A stretch of 64,000 nucleotides of DNA from Streptomyces ruber (GCF_014648075.1 NZ_BMQK01000017.1:102031-166030); one strand, 5' to 3'; counted from the first letter of the stretch, positions 48,911 through 58,140 are shown. Notes: a model not told the origin generated them from the letters alone. Translations and numbers: made by a program.

Positions 48911-50899
48911 TCACCGTCCCGGAGGCCTCGACGGCGGACGAGGCGGAGCGGGTGGCGGTGGCGGTGGCGGTGGCGGCGGTTCGTCGTCCGGAGGCCGCGG
49001 GCGTGAAGGTGAGGGCGGCGGAGGTGAAGGCGGCGGAGGTGAGGGCGGAGGCGGCGGCGTCAGCCGGCCGTCACGCGCCCCGCCGCTCCCTCGTCCGCGT
49101 CCCGATCCATGCCCCGGCCGCCGAGACGGGGGCACGACGAACCGCCGCACGGTGGGCGCACCGTATATGCCGGCATCGTCCGCGCCTCCCGCATCCTCCC
49201 TGCCCCCGTCCACGTCCCTGTTCTCGCCCCGGCCCCCGCCTCCGCCCGGACGTGAGTCCTCCGGTTCCCTCGCCCGGCCCGGCAGCCGCAGATAGGGATT
49301 GGTGGCCGGGTCGGGCGGCCGGTACGGCGCACTCGGCGTGTACGGCCCCGGCCGCGCTCCCGGCGCTCCCGGCGTGTCCGGCGCGCCCGCTCCGGAGCGG
49401 GCGCCGGTCCGCCCCACCGCCCCCGGGCCACCGCGCGCCCACACCGTCGCCCGGCGCCCCGCGGCCCCGCTCGCGCACGCCAGCAACGCGCCGGCAGCCC
49501 CCGCCCCCGCGCCCCACAGCGCGCCCAGGAGCAGGGCCGCCCCCATGCGGCCGCGCAGTTCGATGCCCGTGTCGAACGCGTCGATACCGAACACCGACAG
49601 CGAGGCGTCCACCGACACCTCCGTCAGCAGCACCAGCAGCGGCAGCGCCAGCGCGGTCGTCACCCCGAGCCGCAGGGCGCACCGTCCCGCGAAGGCGAAC
49701 GGAGTCGACTGCGGTGGCTCCGCTGCGGCCGGCTGTCCCGCGACGGCCGCCCTCCGGCCCCGTACCAGCGGCGGCGTGAACGCGGCCGGTCCCCGTACGA
49801 ACGGCGTGCGCGCGGCGGTCAGCACCCCGGCGAGGAGCATCATGAGTGCGGCCGCGACGCCCAGCAGCCAGATCCGGCCGTCCAGCTCCGCGAGGCGGCC
49901 GAGCGTGACCGGGCCGCCGGCGTCGACGCGCAGCAGCTGGTCGAGCGGATCGGGCAGCGACTGCGCCAGTCCACCGGTGGCGATGCCGTCCCAGGGCACG
50001 AGGAGGCCGAGCGGGACACCGAGCCAGACCCCGTTCGGCGCGCCCAGCAGCGCAGCGCCCGCGATCCGCTGCGGCCGGTCGTCGCCGGCCGCCGCGTACG
50101 CCGCCGCCGCGAGCCCGGCCAGTACCGCCGCCAGCAACACGGTGACCAGCGCCGACGCGGCGGGCCGCACCACCCGGTGCACGACGGCCCAGCCGGACGG
50201 CAGGGGAGTGCGGCGCGAGGCGAGCAGGGCGATCAGCAGGACGCCCGCGCACCAGACGAGTCCGCCGGTCGGCGTGGCGGCCGTGTCGACGGTGAAGCCG
50301 ACCTTCGCACGGACGTCGGCCAGGTCACCGAGCCGGTCCGGCAGCAGCCCGCCGAAGTCGCCCAGACCGCCGGGACCGGGCACCCCGCTGCCACCGCCGC
50401 CCGCCCCGCCCCCGCCGGGCGGACCGCCGGGAGCCAGGTCGCCGCCGTCGATGGTGACGGCGCTGTGGCCGGCCCAGGCGAGCCCGCCCATCAGAGCGGC
50501 GAACAGCGCGACCACCGTGCCCGCGCGCGCGAGCAGTTCGGCGGGCCGGATCACCGCTCCCGCCCCGCGCAGGGAACGCAGGAAGAACCAGGACAGCAGC
50601 AGCGCCCCGACCAGCCCGACGCCGAGGGGTGTGATCTGTACGGCCGTCGTGGCCCGGGCGCCTTCCAGGCCGAACGCCGAGACGTCACCGGACGGCGTGA
50701 CCGAACCGCCCGCGGCCAGGGCCACGACGGCGGCGGTCAAGGGCCCGAGCGCGGCCACGGTGTCCGCCCCGAGCAGATGCAGACCGAGCGCGGCCGTCCC
50801 CGCCATGCCGATCAACGCCCAGCTCACGGCGGCGACCGCGGAGACCAGGACATCCCCCCAGGGCACGCTCCCGTTCCGCTGCGCGGTGCTGATGCCCAT
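48911..50899 (-). CDS. Streptophobe family membrane protein with polyproline tail
   Basis: 662 residues from the ATG at 50899, following GGGGGG. The streptophobe family is Streptomyces-specific. About eight hydrophobic segments fill the first 500 residues (WALIGMAGTAALGLHLLG, VVALFAALMGGLAWAGH, ALVTVLLAAVLAGLAAAAYAAAG), separated by a Gly/Pro-rich loop (GGGGAGGGGSGVPGPGG). The C-terminal 150 residues are disordered and end in long proline runs (PPPPPPSPPPPSPPPPS-type, then ten Pro in a row). Polyproline would need elongation factor P for translation. Function unknown. Confidence 0.85.
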   Translation of the reverse strand: MGISTAQRNGSVPWGDVLVSAVAAVSWALIGMAGTAALGLHLLGADTVAALGPLTAAVVALAAGGSVTPSGDVSAFGLEGARATTAVQITPLGVGLVGALLLSWFFLRSLRGAGAVIRPAELLARAGTVVALFAALMGGLAWAGHSAVTIDGGDLAPGGPPGGGGAGGGGSGVPGPGGLGDFGGLLPDRLGDLADVRAKVGFTVDTAATPTGGLVWCAGVLLIALLASRRTPLPSGWAVVHRVVRPAASALVTVLLAAVLAGLAAAAYAAAGDDRPQRIAGAALLGAPNGVWLGVPLGLLVPWDGIATGGLAQSLPDPLDQLLRVDAGGPVTLGRLAELDGRIWLLGVAAALMMLLAGVLTAARTPFVRGPAAFTPPLVRGRRAAVAGQPAAAEPPQSTPFAFAGRCALRLGVTTALALPLLVLLTEVSVDASLSVFGIDAFDTGIELRGRMGAALLLGALWGAGAGAAGALLACASGAAGRRATVWARGGPGAVGRTGARSGAGAPDTPGAPGARPGPYTPSAPYRPPDPATNPYLRLPGRAREPEDSRPGGGGGRGENRDVDGGREDAGGADDAGIYGAPTVRRFVVPPSRRPGHGSGRGRGSGGARDGRLTPPPPPSPPPPSPPPPSPSRPRPPDDEPPPPPPPPPPAPPRPPSRPPGR

Positions 50900-51163
50900 G
50901 GTGCGCCCCCCGGTCCGCGTCGCGGTCCTCCGCCGCGGATGTCCTCCTCGTGCGGAATCACCACTCTCCGGCCGGTTTTCCACCCCGTCAACGGCGTCGA
51001 CCGGCGCACTGGTGCGCGCACCTCACGGTGCCCCCCGCACGCGTGCCGACAGCGCCCCTCACACGGTCCGACTTTCAGTCAGGAGGCCGGGCCTGGAATA
51101 GTTCCCGGAGATGTTCGACATCCCTAGACTCCCCGTGACGGGGGCAACTCGGGGGACAACTCA

Positions 51164-53791
51164 GTGGGGCATGGAGTGCCGGAACTCGTACTTGAATCGA
51201 ATGGGCGGTCCTGGACGCTCGATGCGTCCAGGACCTACACCCTCGGACGCGATCCGCAGGGGGACATCGTGCTCGACGACGCCAGGGTGTCCTGGCGGCA
51301 CGCCACGATCAGCTGGAGCGGCCGTAGCTGGTTCATCGAGGATCACGGCAGCACCAACGGCACCTTCGTGCAGGGTCATCGCATCCACCAGATGGAGATC
51401 GGCCCCGGCTCGTCCGTCCACCTCGGGAACGCCAACGACGGCCCGCGGCTGAACCTCTCGTCCGGCACCTCCACCTCGTCCTCCTCGTCCGCCGCCTCCG
51501 CCTCCGCCTCCGTCCCGCAGCAGTCGCACCAGCAGCCGTACGCGGCGCAGGGCGCGAGCCCCGGCTGGGCGGCCCAGCAGGCCGCGCCGCAGCAGTCCGT
51601 GCCGCAGCAGTCCGCGCCGCACACGGGACCGCAGCCGTCCGCGCCGCACCACACGGCCCCGCGGCAGTCCGCGCACCAGCAGGCGCCCCAGGCGGGAACG
51701 GTCCCGCAGCAGCAGCAGCAGCCGGCCGGTGGCGGGACGGCGGCGCCGCCGTCCCACGGCGACCGCAGCCCGACCACCTTCCACCGGCTGGACCTCGGCC
51801 GCGTGATGCGCATCGGCCGCGCGCTCGACAACGAGCTGGTCGTCTCCGACCTCCAGGTCTCGCGTCGGCACGCCGAGTTCCACGCCATGCCCGACGGCCG
51901 CTTCGAGATTCGCGACCTCGGCTCGCACAACGGCACGTTCGTCAACGGTGTGCCGATGGCCAAGGGCGGCTCGGCGCTGCTCGGCCCGAACGACATCGTC
52001 GGTGTCGGCCACTCCACCTTCCGCCTGGTCGGCGACCGCCTCGAGGAGTTCGTCGACACGGGTGAGGTGTCCTTCTCCGCCCGCCATCTGACCGTCACGG
52101 TCGACGGCGGCAAGCAGATCCTCAAGGACGTCTCCTTCGGCGTCCCCGAGAAGTCGCTCGTCGCGGTCATCGGCCCGTCCGGCTCCGGCAAGTCCACGCT
52201 CCTGAAGGCCCTCACCGGCTACCGCCCGGCCGACCGGGGCGAGGTGCTCTACGACAACCGGAACCTGTACAAGCAGTTCGCCGAGCTGCGCCAGCGCATC
52301 GGCCTGGTCCCACAGGACGACATCCTGCACAAGGAGCTCACGGTCAGCCGGGCCCTCAAGTACGCCGCGAAGCTCCGCTTCCCCGCCGACACCACGGCCT
52401 CCGAGCGCGACGCCCGCATCGACGAGGTGCTGCGCGAGCTCAAGCTGGACATCCACAAGGACAAGAAGGTCACCGCCCTCTCCGGCGGCCAGCGCAAGCG
52501 CGTCTCGGTGGCCCTGGAACTGCTGACCAAGCCGTCGCTGATCTTCCTGGACGAGCCGACCTCCGGCCTCGACCCGGGCATGGACCGCGACGTCATGCAG
52601 CTGCTGCGCGGCCTCGCCGACGACGGCCGCACGGTCCTGGTGGTCACCCACTCCGTGGCCGAGCTGGCCCTGTGCGACAAGCTCCTGGTGATGGCCCCCG
52701 GCGGCGCCGTCGCCTACTTCGGCCCGCCCGAGGAGGCACTCAACTTCTTCGGCTACGCGACCTGGGCCGATGTGTTCTCCGCGTTCGAGAACTACCGCGA
52801 CTACGACTGGGCGGGCCGCTGGAAGGGCTCGCAGCACTACCAGCTCTACGCCGCGGACGTCGATGCGGCCGCCCCGCAGCCGGCGCCCGCGTCGGCGCCG
52901 CAGGTGATGAGGCCGTCCAAGCCGCAGAGCTGGGGTTCCCAGCTGACGACCCTGGTCCGGCGGTACTTCGCGGTCATCGCCTCCGACAAGGGCTTCCTGG
53001 CGCTGACGGTGCTCCTGCCGGCCGTCATCGGCGCGGTCAGCCTGCTCATCGACCCGGGCAAGGACCTGCTGGTCAGGGTGGACGAGCGGACCGGCAGGAT
53101 CTCTCCCAACATCACCGCCACCACCGTGCTGCTGATCCTCGCGGTTGGCGCGTGCTTCGCGGGCGCCGCGAACTCCGTACGTGAGCTGATCAAGGAACGG
53201 GTCATCTACGAGCGGGAGCGCGCGACCGGACTGTCACGTTCCGCCTACCTGATGTCCAAGGTGATCGTCCTCGGCGCCCTCACGGTGCTGCAGGGCGCCC
53301 TGGTCGGCGTCATAGGCTTCTCCTCCCGCGAGACCACCGAGGAGGGCCTGCTCCTCGGCGACGGCAAGACCGCCGTCATACTCGAGCTCTCCGTTCCGCT
53401 CATGGGGCTCGGTTTCGCCTCGATGATGGTCGGCCTGGTGATCTCCTCGCTGGTGAAGACCGCCGAGCGGACCATGCCGCTGCTGGTGATGTTCACGATC
53501 GTCCAGGTCGTCTTCACCGGCTGTCTGTTCATCCTGCACGGCACCCCCGGTGTCAACGAGCTGTCGTACCTGATGCCGTCCCGCTGGGCCGTCGCGGCCG
53601 CCGGCGCCACCCTGGACCTCAACCGGATCTTCCCGAACACGGACGACCCGACCAGTACGGACCCGCTGTGGGACCACACGGCGTCGGCGTACTTCCTCGA
53701 CATGGCGGCCCTGCTCGCCCTCGCCGTCGTCTGCGCCTTCCTCGTGGCACGTTTCCTGCGCCGCCACGAGCCGGAGGTCATGCGGAAGTAG
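51164..53791 (+). CDS. FHA-FHA-ABC transporter with fused permease
   Basis: 875 residues from the GTG at 51164. Domains: FHA1 (about 24-95, LGRDPQ and HGSTNGTF), a Gln/Ser/Pro linker (100-205), FHA2 (about 212-290, IGRALDNELVVSD and LGSHNGTFVNG), an ABC ATPase (about 308-545: Walker A GPSGSGKST 337-344, LSGGQ 439-443, LDEPTSGLD 462-470) and an ABC-2/ABCG-type permease (about 620-870, six hydrophobic segments). The half-transporter probably dimerises. FHA domains bind phosphothreonine, so activity is probably tied to Ser/Thr kinases. Similar proteins occur next to cell-wall and morphogenesis genes in actinobacteria; the substrate is unknown. Confidence 0.93.
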   Translation: MGHGVPELVLESNGRSWTLDASRTYTLGRDPQGDIVLDDARVSWRHATISWSGRSWFIEDHGSTNGTFVQGHRIHQMEIGPGSSVHLGNANDGPRLNLSSGTSTSSSSSAASASASVPQQSHQQPYAAQGASPGWAAQQAAPQQSVPQQSAPHTGPQPSAPHHTAPRQSAHQQAPQAGTVPQQQQQPAGGGTAAPPSHGDRSPTTFHRLDLGRVMRIGRALDNELVVSDLQVSRRHAEFHAMPDGRFEIRDLGSHNGTFVNGVPMAKGGSALLGPNDIVGVGHSTFRLVGDRLEEFVDTGEVSFSARHLTVTVDGGKQILKDVSFGVPEKSLVAVIGPSGSGKSTLLKALTGYRPADRGEVLYDNRNLYKQFAELRQRIGLVPQDDILHKELTVSRALKYAAKLRFPADTTASERDARIDEVLRELKLDIHKDKKVTALSGGQRKRVSVALELLTKPSLIFLDEPTSGLDPGMDRDVMQLLRGLADDGRTVLVVTHSVAELALCDKLLVMAPGGAVAYFGPPEEALNFFGYATWADVFSAFENYRDYDWAGRWKGSQHYQLYAADVDAAAPQPAPASAPQVMRPSKPQSWGSQLTTLVRRYFAVIASDKGFLALTVLLPAVIGAVSLLIDPGKDLLVRVDERTGRISPNITATTVLLILAVGACFAGAANSVRELIKERVIYERERATGLSRSAYLMSKVIVLGALTVLQGALVGVIGFSSRETTEEGLLLGDGKTAVILELSVPLMGLGFASMMVGLVISSLVKTAERTMPLLVMFTIVQVVFTGCLFILHGTPGVNELSYLMPSRWAVAAAGATLDLNRIFPNTDDPTSTDPLWDHTASAYFLDMAALLALAVVCAFLVARFLRRHEPEVMRK

Positions 53792-53806
53792 TCCCGTACG
53801 GACGCG

Positions 53807-53841
53807 AGAAGGGCGGCACCCCGTCGGGGTGCCGCCCTTCT
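53807..53841. terminator. Strong bidirectional terminator after the FHA-ABC gene
   Basis: A perfect 16-bp stem (53807-53822, AGAAGGGCGGCACCCC, with 53826-53841) with a 3-base loop, between the rightward FHA-ABC gene and the leftward SLT gene. Confidence 0.82.
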
Positions 53842-53866
53842 GCGCGCTGCTGCGCCGCTCAGGTCC

Positions 53867-54577
53867 TCAGTACGGACCATCGACGTTGTCGATGGACCCG
53901 TAGCGGTCGGCCGCGTAGTTCGCGGCGGCGACTATGTTGGCCACCGGGTCGTAGATGTTCGTCGAGGTGCCGGGGACGTGGTAGGCCTCGAAGGTCGGCG
54001 GGATCACCTGGAGCAGGCCCTTGGACGGGACGCCGTTGATGGCGTTGATGTCCCAGTTGTTGATCGCGTTCGGGTTGCCCGAGGACTCCCGCATGATGTT
54101 CTTGTGCAGCCAGTAGTACGAGCCCGGGATGTCGTGCTTCTTCATGATGTCGAGCGACTCACGGATCCAGCCGTCGAGGTTGTCCGGGTACGTCTTCTCG
54201 GCGACCTGCTCGACCGGGGCGCGCTCGCCGGACCGGCTGGCCGCCTGCGTCCCGCGCTCCTCCGTGGCCTTCTTCTTCGTACCGGCCTTCTCCGCGCCGT
54301 CCTCGGCCGCGGCCTTCTGCTTCGCCGCGGCGGTCTCGGCCTTCAGGCTCGCGCCGGCCAGCTGGTCGGTGACGCTGGCCTTCACGTCCTTGATCTGCTG
54401 CTCGCTGTACACCACCGGAGCGGTCGCGGAGTCCGCCGTGTCCGTGGCCTGCCCGCCGCCGAGCGCCAGGCTGGTGGCGAGAGCGGCGGCACCGAGGCCG
54501 GCGACACCGGCGAGCGAGAGCTTGTGGACCTTGGTCAGGGCTCGACCACGACCCTGTGCGGGGGTGTTCTGGGACAT
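53867..54577 (-). CDS. SLT-domain lytic transglycosylase
   Basis: 236 residues from the ATG at 54577. The N-terminus has a basic stretch and a hydrophobic segment (VHKLSLAGVAGLGAAALATSLALGG), a secretion signal. A middle coiled, Ala/Lys/Glu-rich region (about 75-120) leads to an SLT domain (about 135-236) with the catalytic Glu in HKNIMRESSGNPNAIN, and SKGLLQVIPPTFEAY. It cleaves peptidoglycan during growth or sporulation. A good promoter gives a leader of about 104 bases; the leader can fold but does not match the c-di-AMP riboswitch seen before some related genes. Confidence 0.92.
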   Translation of the reverse strand: MSQNTPAQGRGRALTKVHKLSLAGVAGLGAAALATSLALGGGQATDTADSATAPVVYSEQQIKDVKASVTDQLAGASLKAETAAAKQKAAAEDGAEKAGTKKKATEERGTQAASRSGERAPVEQVAEKTYPDNLDGWIRESLDIMKKHDIPGSYYWLHKNIMRESSGNPNAINNWDINAINGVPSKGLLQVIPPTFEAYHVPGTSTNIYDPVANIVAAANYAADRYGSIDNVDGPY

Positions 54578-54687
54578 GACTGATGGACCTCTTCGGGTAG
54601 CGGAGATCGCTCTGGGGCCGGCGGGGACACGGTGTTTCCAGCACAAGCGCCGCGGGCAGGAGCCGCGGAACCGAGCGACGTGAGCCA

Positions 54688-54716
54688 TTGTTAGCGGCCG
54701 CAAAAAACCGTGGCAA
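54688..54716 (-). promoter_or_regulatory. Promoter of the SLT transglycosylase gene
   Basis: On the minus strand TTGCCA (54716-54711), 17 bases, then TAACAA (54693-54688), close to the vegetative consensus. Transcription would start near 54681, about 104 bases before the ATG. Confidence 0.7.
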
Positions 54717-55005
54717 AGGTGTGACGTACGACCCCGGATAGTGGGACGGGGTCCGGAGAAACCGGGCCGAAGGGCACGTCTGCCCCGCTCACCGAAGCCT
54801 TCCGGTCCTCCTAGCGCCCTTCGTACGTGATGTGCGCCCTATGCGGGGCTTCACATCCCGCGCGCTGTCATCTCACCAATAGTTGCTGGAGCAATGCTGT
54901 GAGTAGGGGAGCTGGGAGGGGGCTCCTCGCCCTAGGGCCGACGGCCTGGCCGGGTCCGTCGTACGACCGATCCGGCCTGTCGTACCCCGCCGGTACCGTG
55001 AGGCC
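54717..55005. other. Divergent intergenic region, no gene seen
   Basis: About 290 bases between the SLT promoter and the sensor kinase gene. It must hold the kinase promoter; GTCGTACGAC and nearby TCGTAC repeats (54958-54985) are the only palindromic features seen. No ORF with a ribosome-binding site is visible. Confidence 0.5.
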
Positions 55006-56151
55006 ATGAGTCAAGGTCCACGGTCCGGGCTGGCCGCGGTGAGCTCCGCGCTGCTGGCCATGAGCAGGCACCTGGAGGTGCGCGACGTCCTGAAGACGAT
55101 CGTGGCCTCGGCGCGCGAGCTGCTCGACGCCCGGTACGCGGCGCTCGGCGTCCCCGACGACCACGGCGGCTTCGCCCAGTTCGTCGTCGACGGCGTCGGC
55201 GAGGAGCAGTGGAAGGCCATCGGCCCGCTCCCGCGCCAGCACGGCGTCCTCGCCGCGATGCTGCACGACGCGAAGCCGGAGCGCCTGGCCGACGTCCGCG
55301 AGGACCCCCGTTTCGAGGGCTGGCCGAGCGCCCACCCCGAGCTCGTCGACTTCCTGGGCCTGCCGATCCGCGACGGCGACGAGGTCATCGGCGCGCTCTA
55401 CCTCGCGAACAAGAACCGGCCGGAGCCCGCCGACGGCTGCGGCTTCACCGAGGACGACGAGGAACTGCTCGCGATCCTCGCCCAGCACGCCGCCATCGCC
55501 CTCACCAACGCCCGGCTGTACGAGCGCAGCCGCGAGCTCACCATCGCCGAGGAGCGCTCCCGGCTGGCCCACGAGCTCCATGACGCGGTCAGCCAGAAGC
55601 TGTTCTCCCTGCGACTGACCGCCCAGGCCGCCGCCGCCCTGGTCGACCGCGACCCCTCGCGTGCCAAGGGCGAGCTGCAGCAGGTCGCCGCGCTCGCCGC
55701 GGAGGCGGCCGACGAGCTCCGCGCCGCCGTCGTCGAGCTGCGCCCCGCGGCCCTCGACGAGGACGGGCTGGCCGCCACCCTGCGCACCCAGGTGCAGGTC
55801 CTGGACCGCGCCCACAGCGCGCGCGTGACCTTCGCCGCCCAGGGGGTCCGCGCCCTGCCCGCCGCCCAGGAGGAGGCCCTGCTCCGCGTCGCCCAGGAGG
55901 CGCTGCACAACGCGCTGCGGCACTCGGGGGCCGAGCGGGTCGACGTCACCCTGGAGCGGCGCGGCGGCGCGGCGGTCCTGCGCGTCACGGACGACGGCGA
56001 CGGCTTCGACCCGCAGACGGTACGCCGCGCGGGACGCCACCTCGGCCTGGTCTCCATGCGCGACCGGGCGAGCGGGGTCGGCGGCCGGCTGACCGTGGAA
56101 TCGGCGCCCGGGAAGGGCACCACGATCGAGATGGAGGTCCCCGGTGGCTGA
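55006..56151 (+). CDS. GAF-domain sensor histidine kinase (NarL-type)
   Basis: 381 residues, starting 1 base-pair context ATGAGTCAAGG at 55006. An N-terminal GAF domain (about 20-170) follows a short lead; no membrane segment, so it is cytoplasmic. The HisKA_3 dimerisation helix ERSRLAHELHDAVSQKLFSL carries the phospho-acceptor His192, and the C-terminal HATPase has EEALLRVAQEALHNALRHSGA and TDDGDGFD. It overlaps the response regulator by 8 bases. GAF may sense redox, nitric oxide or a small ligand, with no haem ligand obvious; the signal is unknown. The regulon may include the downstream chaplin. Confidence 0.94.
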   Translation: MSQGPRSGLAAVSSALLAMSRHLEVRDVLKTIVASARELLDARYAALGVPDDHGGFAQFVVDGVGEEQWKAIGPLPRQHGVLAAMLHDAKPERLADVREDPRFEGWPSAHPELVDFLGLPIRDGDEVIGALYLANKNRPEPADGCGFTEDDEELLAILAQHAAIALTNARLYERSRELTIAEERSRLAHELHDAVSQKLFSLRLTAQAAAALVDRDPSRAKGELQQVAALAAEAADELRAAVVELRPAALDEDGLAATLRTQVQVLDRAHSARVTFAAQGVRALPAAQEEALLRVAQEALHNALRHSGAERVDVTLERRGGAAVLRVTDDGDGFDPQTVRRAGRHLGLVSMRDRASGVGGRLTVESAPGKGTTIEMEVPGG

Positions 56152-56785
56152 GGCGATCCGGGTGCTGCTCGTCGACGACCACCAGGTGGTCCGCCGGGGC
56201 CTGCGCACCTTCCTGGAGGTGCAGGACGACATCGAGGTCGTGGGGGAGGCGTCCGACGGCGCCGGAGGGGTGGCCCGCACCGAGGAGCTCCGGCCGGACG
56301 TCGTCCTCATGGACATCAAGATGCCGGGCATGGACGGCGTCGACGCGCTGCGCCGCCTCCGGGAACTCGACAACCCCGCGCGCGTGCTGATCGTCACCAG
56401 CTTCACCGAGCGGCGCACGGTGATCCCGGCCCTGCGCGCGGGAGCCGCCGGATACGTCTACAAGGACGTGGACCCGGACGCCCTCGCCGGAGCCATCCGC
56501 TCCGTGCACGCCGGGCACATCCTGCTCCAGCCCGAGGTCGCCGGCGCACTGCTGTCCCAGGAGGACACCACGCCGGGCCAGGGGAGGGGCGGCTCGCTCA
56601 CCGAACGGGAGCGCGAGGTGCTCGGCCTGATCGCGGACGGCCGCTCGAACCGCGAGATCGCCCGCGCGCTCGTCCTCTCCGAGAAGACGGTCAAGACCCA
56701 CGTCTCCAACATCCTGATGAAGCTCGACCTCGCGGACCGCACCCAGGCCGCGCTGTGGGCCGTGCGCCACGGTGTGACGGAATGA
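56144..56785 (+). CDS. LuxR/NarL family response regulator
   Basis: 213 residues from the GTG at 56144. Receiver domain with acidic pair D11/D12, phospho-acceptor Asp57 (VVLMDIKMPGMDG), Thr in LIVTSF and Lys in YVYKDVDPD. C-terminal LuxR HTH (about 150-210: LTEREREVLGLIADGRSNREIARALVLSEKTVKTHVSNILMKL in outline). It overlaps its kinase by 8 bases, so the two are translationally coupled and almost certainly cognate. Target genes unknown. Confidence 0.95.
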   Translation: MAEAIRVLLVDDHQVVRRGLRTFLEVQDDIEVVGEASDGAGGVARTEELRPDVVLMDIKMPGMDGVDALRRLRELDNPARVLIVTSFTERRTVIPALRAGAAGYVYKDVDPDALAGAIRSVHAGHILLQPEVAGALLSQEDTTPGQGRGGSLTEREREVLGLIADGRSNREIARALVLSEKTVKTHVSNILMKLDLADRTQAALWAVRHGVTE

Positions 56786-56954
56786 CCACGGGCGGTGTGA
56801 CGGGATGACGGACCACCCGAAAGGCACTGTCCCGGACCGAGATACACACAGTCGTGTGGATGTCCCCCGGTTGGCGCACCTTCGCCGCTTCCGTGCCGTT
56901 CCCCAGGGTGTGCTGCGGAGATCCGCCGCAGTGATCCTGAGGGAGGACTGAGAA

Positions 56955-57194
56955 GTGAAGAACCTCAAGCAGGCCGCCGCCGTCACGCTGCTGGCCGGTG
57001 GCCTGGTGACCGCCGTCGCCGGCCCGGCTTCCGCGAGCTCCGGCGCGGACGGCGCGACCGTGCACTCGCCGGGCGTGCTCGCGGGCAACCTCGTGCAGGT
57101 TCCGGTTCACATCCCGGTGAACGTGGTCGGCAACGGCATCAAGGTCGTCGGCGTCATGAACCCCTCCTTCGGCGAGAAGGGCGTCACCCACTGA
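56955..57194 (+). CDS. chpE: Short chaplin ChpE
   Basis: 79 residues from the GTG at 56955, following GGGAGGACTG. It has a signal peptide (NLKQAAAVTLLAGGLVTAVAG, cleavage near ASA-SSG) and one chaplin domain with GVLAGNLVQVPVHIPVNVVGN and a short SFGEKG tail. Short chaplins coat aerial hyphae and spores with amyloid fibrils. The absence of both cysteines, found in the other short chaplins, marks ChpE. It lies 170 bases after the response regulator gene and ends at a strong terminator. Confidence 0.93.
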   Translation: MKNLKQAAAVTLLAGGLVTAVAGPASASSGADGATVHSPGVLAGNLVQVPVHIPVNVVGNGIKVVGVMNPSFGEKGVTH

Positions 57195-57219
57195 CGCCCC
57201 CGGGCCCCCGTAGCAAGCC

Positions 57220-57253
57220 GGAGCCCCGCGAACGGACCGGTTCGCGGGGCTCC
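57220..57253. terminator. Strong terminator after chpE
   Basis: A perfect 14-bp stem starting GGAGCCCCGCGAAC at 57220, with a 6-base loop, 26 bases beyond the chpE stop and 32 bases before the convergent gene's stop. It can serve both. Confidence 0.82.
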
Positions 57254-57284
57254 GCCGTGCACCGCGCCCACGGCGCCTGCACTC

Positions 57285-58076
57285 TCAGCGCCCGCCCCTC
57301 TCGCGCTCCTCCACGACGGAGTTGTACGCCGCCACCTGCGCCCGCCGGGCCGTCCGCTCCACGGGACGCAGCGCCGCCGCCCGCGCCGCCATCTCCGAGG
57401 CGCTCACCGCACCCCCGTGCCCGTGTCCGTACGCGAGGGAGACCAGCAGCCCCACCCGCTGGGCCAGCTCCAGCACCCGCACCGCCCGCGGCGGATATCC
57501 CGGCGCCAGCACCTCCCGCCCGCCGCCGTGGGCCCGCGCCCGGTACGCGTCGACCGCGGCCTCCGCCACCGGCCCCGAGCCCGCCACGTCCAGCCGCGAC
57601 AGCACCTCGGTGGCCTCCCGCAGCGCCTCCGCCAGCTCCCGCTCGGCCTCACCGAGGGACGGCACGTCGGCGGGCGGCGCCTCCCGCACCGGCAGGCAGT
57701 GCCAGACGACCTCCACGTGCACGTCGCCGGCGGGCCCCGCCTCGTACACCTCCGGTACGAGCCCCAGGGCGGCGCCGTGACACACCACCGCCTCCTCCGC
57801 GTCGATCGCCCGCTTGTTGAACTCGGGCGGTCCGCTCAGCCCCAGCGGATGCCCGGGCCGGGGCAGCGCCACCCGCAGCCCGGTCGCGCCGAGCGTGCGC
57901 AGCCGCCCCAGGGCGAGCGAGAGACCGACCGGCCCCGGCTCCCCGGGCAGGCCTTCCACCCGGTGCACGGCGTCCTCCCCGACGATCGCGAGCACCGCGT
58001 CGTCCGGCGAGACAAGACCGGCAATAAGGGCGTTTCCATGAGCGGCCAGACGTCCTGAGCGTGGTTCCGAGAGCAT
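57285..58076 (-). CDS. Conserved hypothetical protein
   Basis: About 263 residues from the ATG at 58076 (a GTG two codons upstream is possible). TAGGCT lies six bases before the ATG, which could be a -10 of a leaderless transcript. The protein is soluble, with strands like VLAIVGEDAVHRVEG and GPVGLSLALGRLRTLGATGLRVALPRPG in the first half and helices (ELAEALREATEVLSRLDVAG, MAARAAALRPVERTARRAQVAAYNSVV) in the second. No family is recognised; such genes are conserved near chpE in Streptomyces. Confidence 0.75.
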   Translation of the reverse strand: MLSEPRSGRLAAHGNALIAGLVSPDDAVLAIVGEDAVHRVEGLPGEPGPVGLSLALGRLRTLGATGLRVALPRPGHPLGLSGPPEFNKRAIDAEEAVVCHGAALGLVPEVYEAGPAGDVHVEVVWHCLPVREAPPADVPSLGEAERELAEALREATEVLSRLDVAGSGPVAEAAVDAYRARAHGGGREVLAPGYPPRAVRVLELAQRVGLLVSLAYGHGHGGAVSASEMAARAAALRPVERTARRAQVAAYNSVVEERERGGR

Positions 58077-58140
58077 GCCCACAGCCTAAGGACCGGCCGA
58101 TGGAACGGTCCGCCCGGCCGGTGGCGTAGATTTCCTAGGG

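Noticed and set aside
54578..54681. c-di-AMP (ydaO) riboswitch before the SLT gene
   Set aside because: The leader lacks the conserved GGGGTGAAT-type and pseudoknot motifs and is short for that class.
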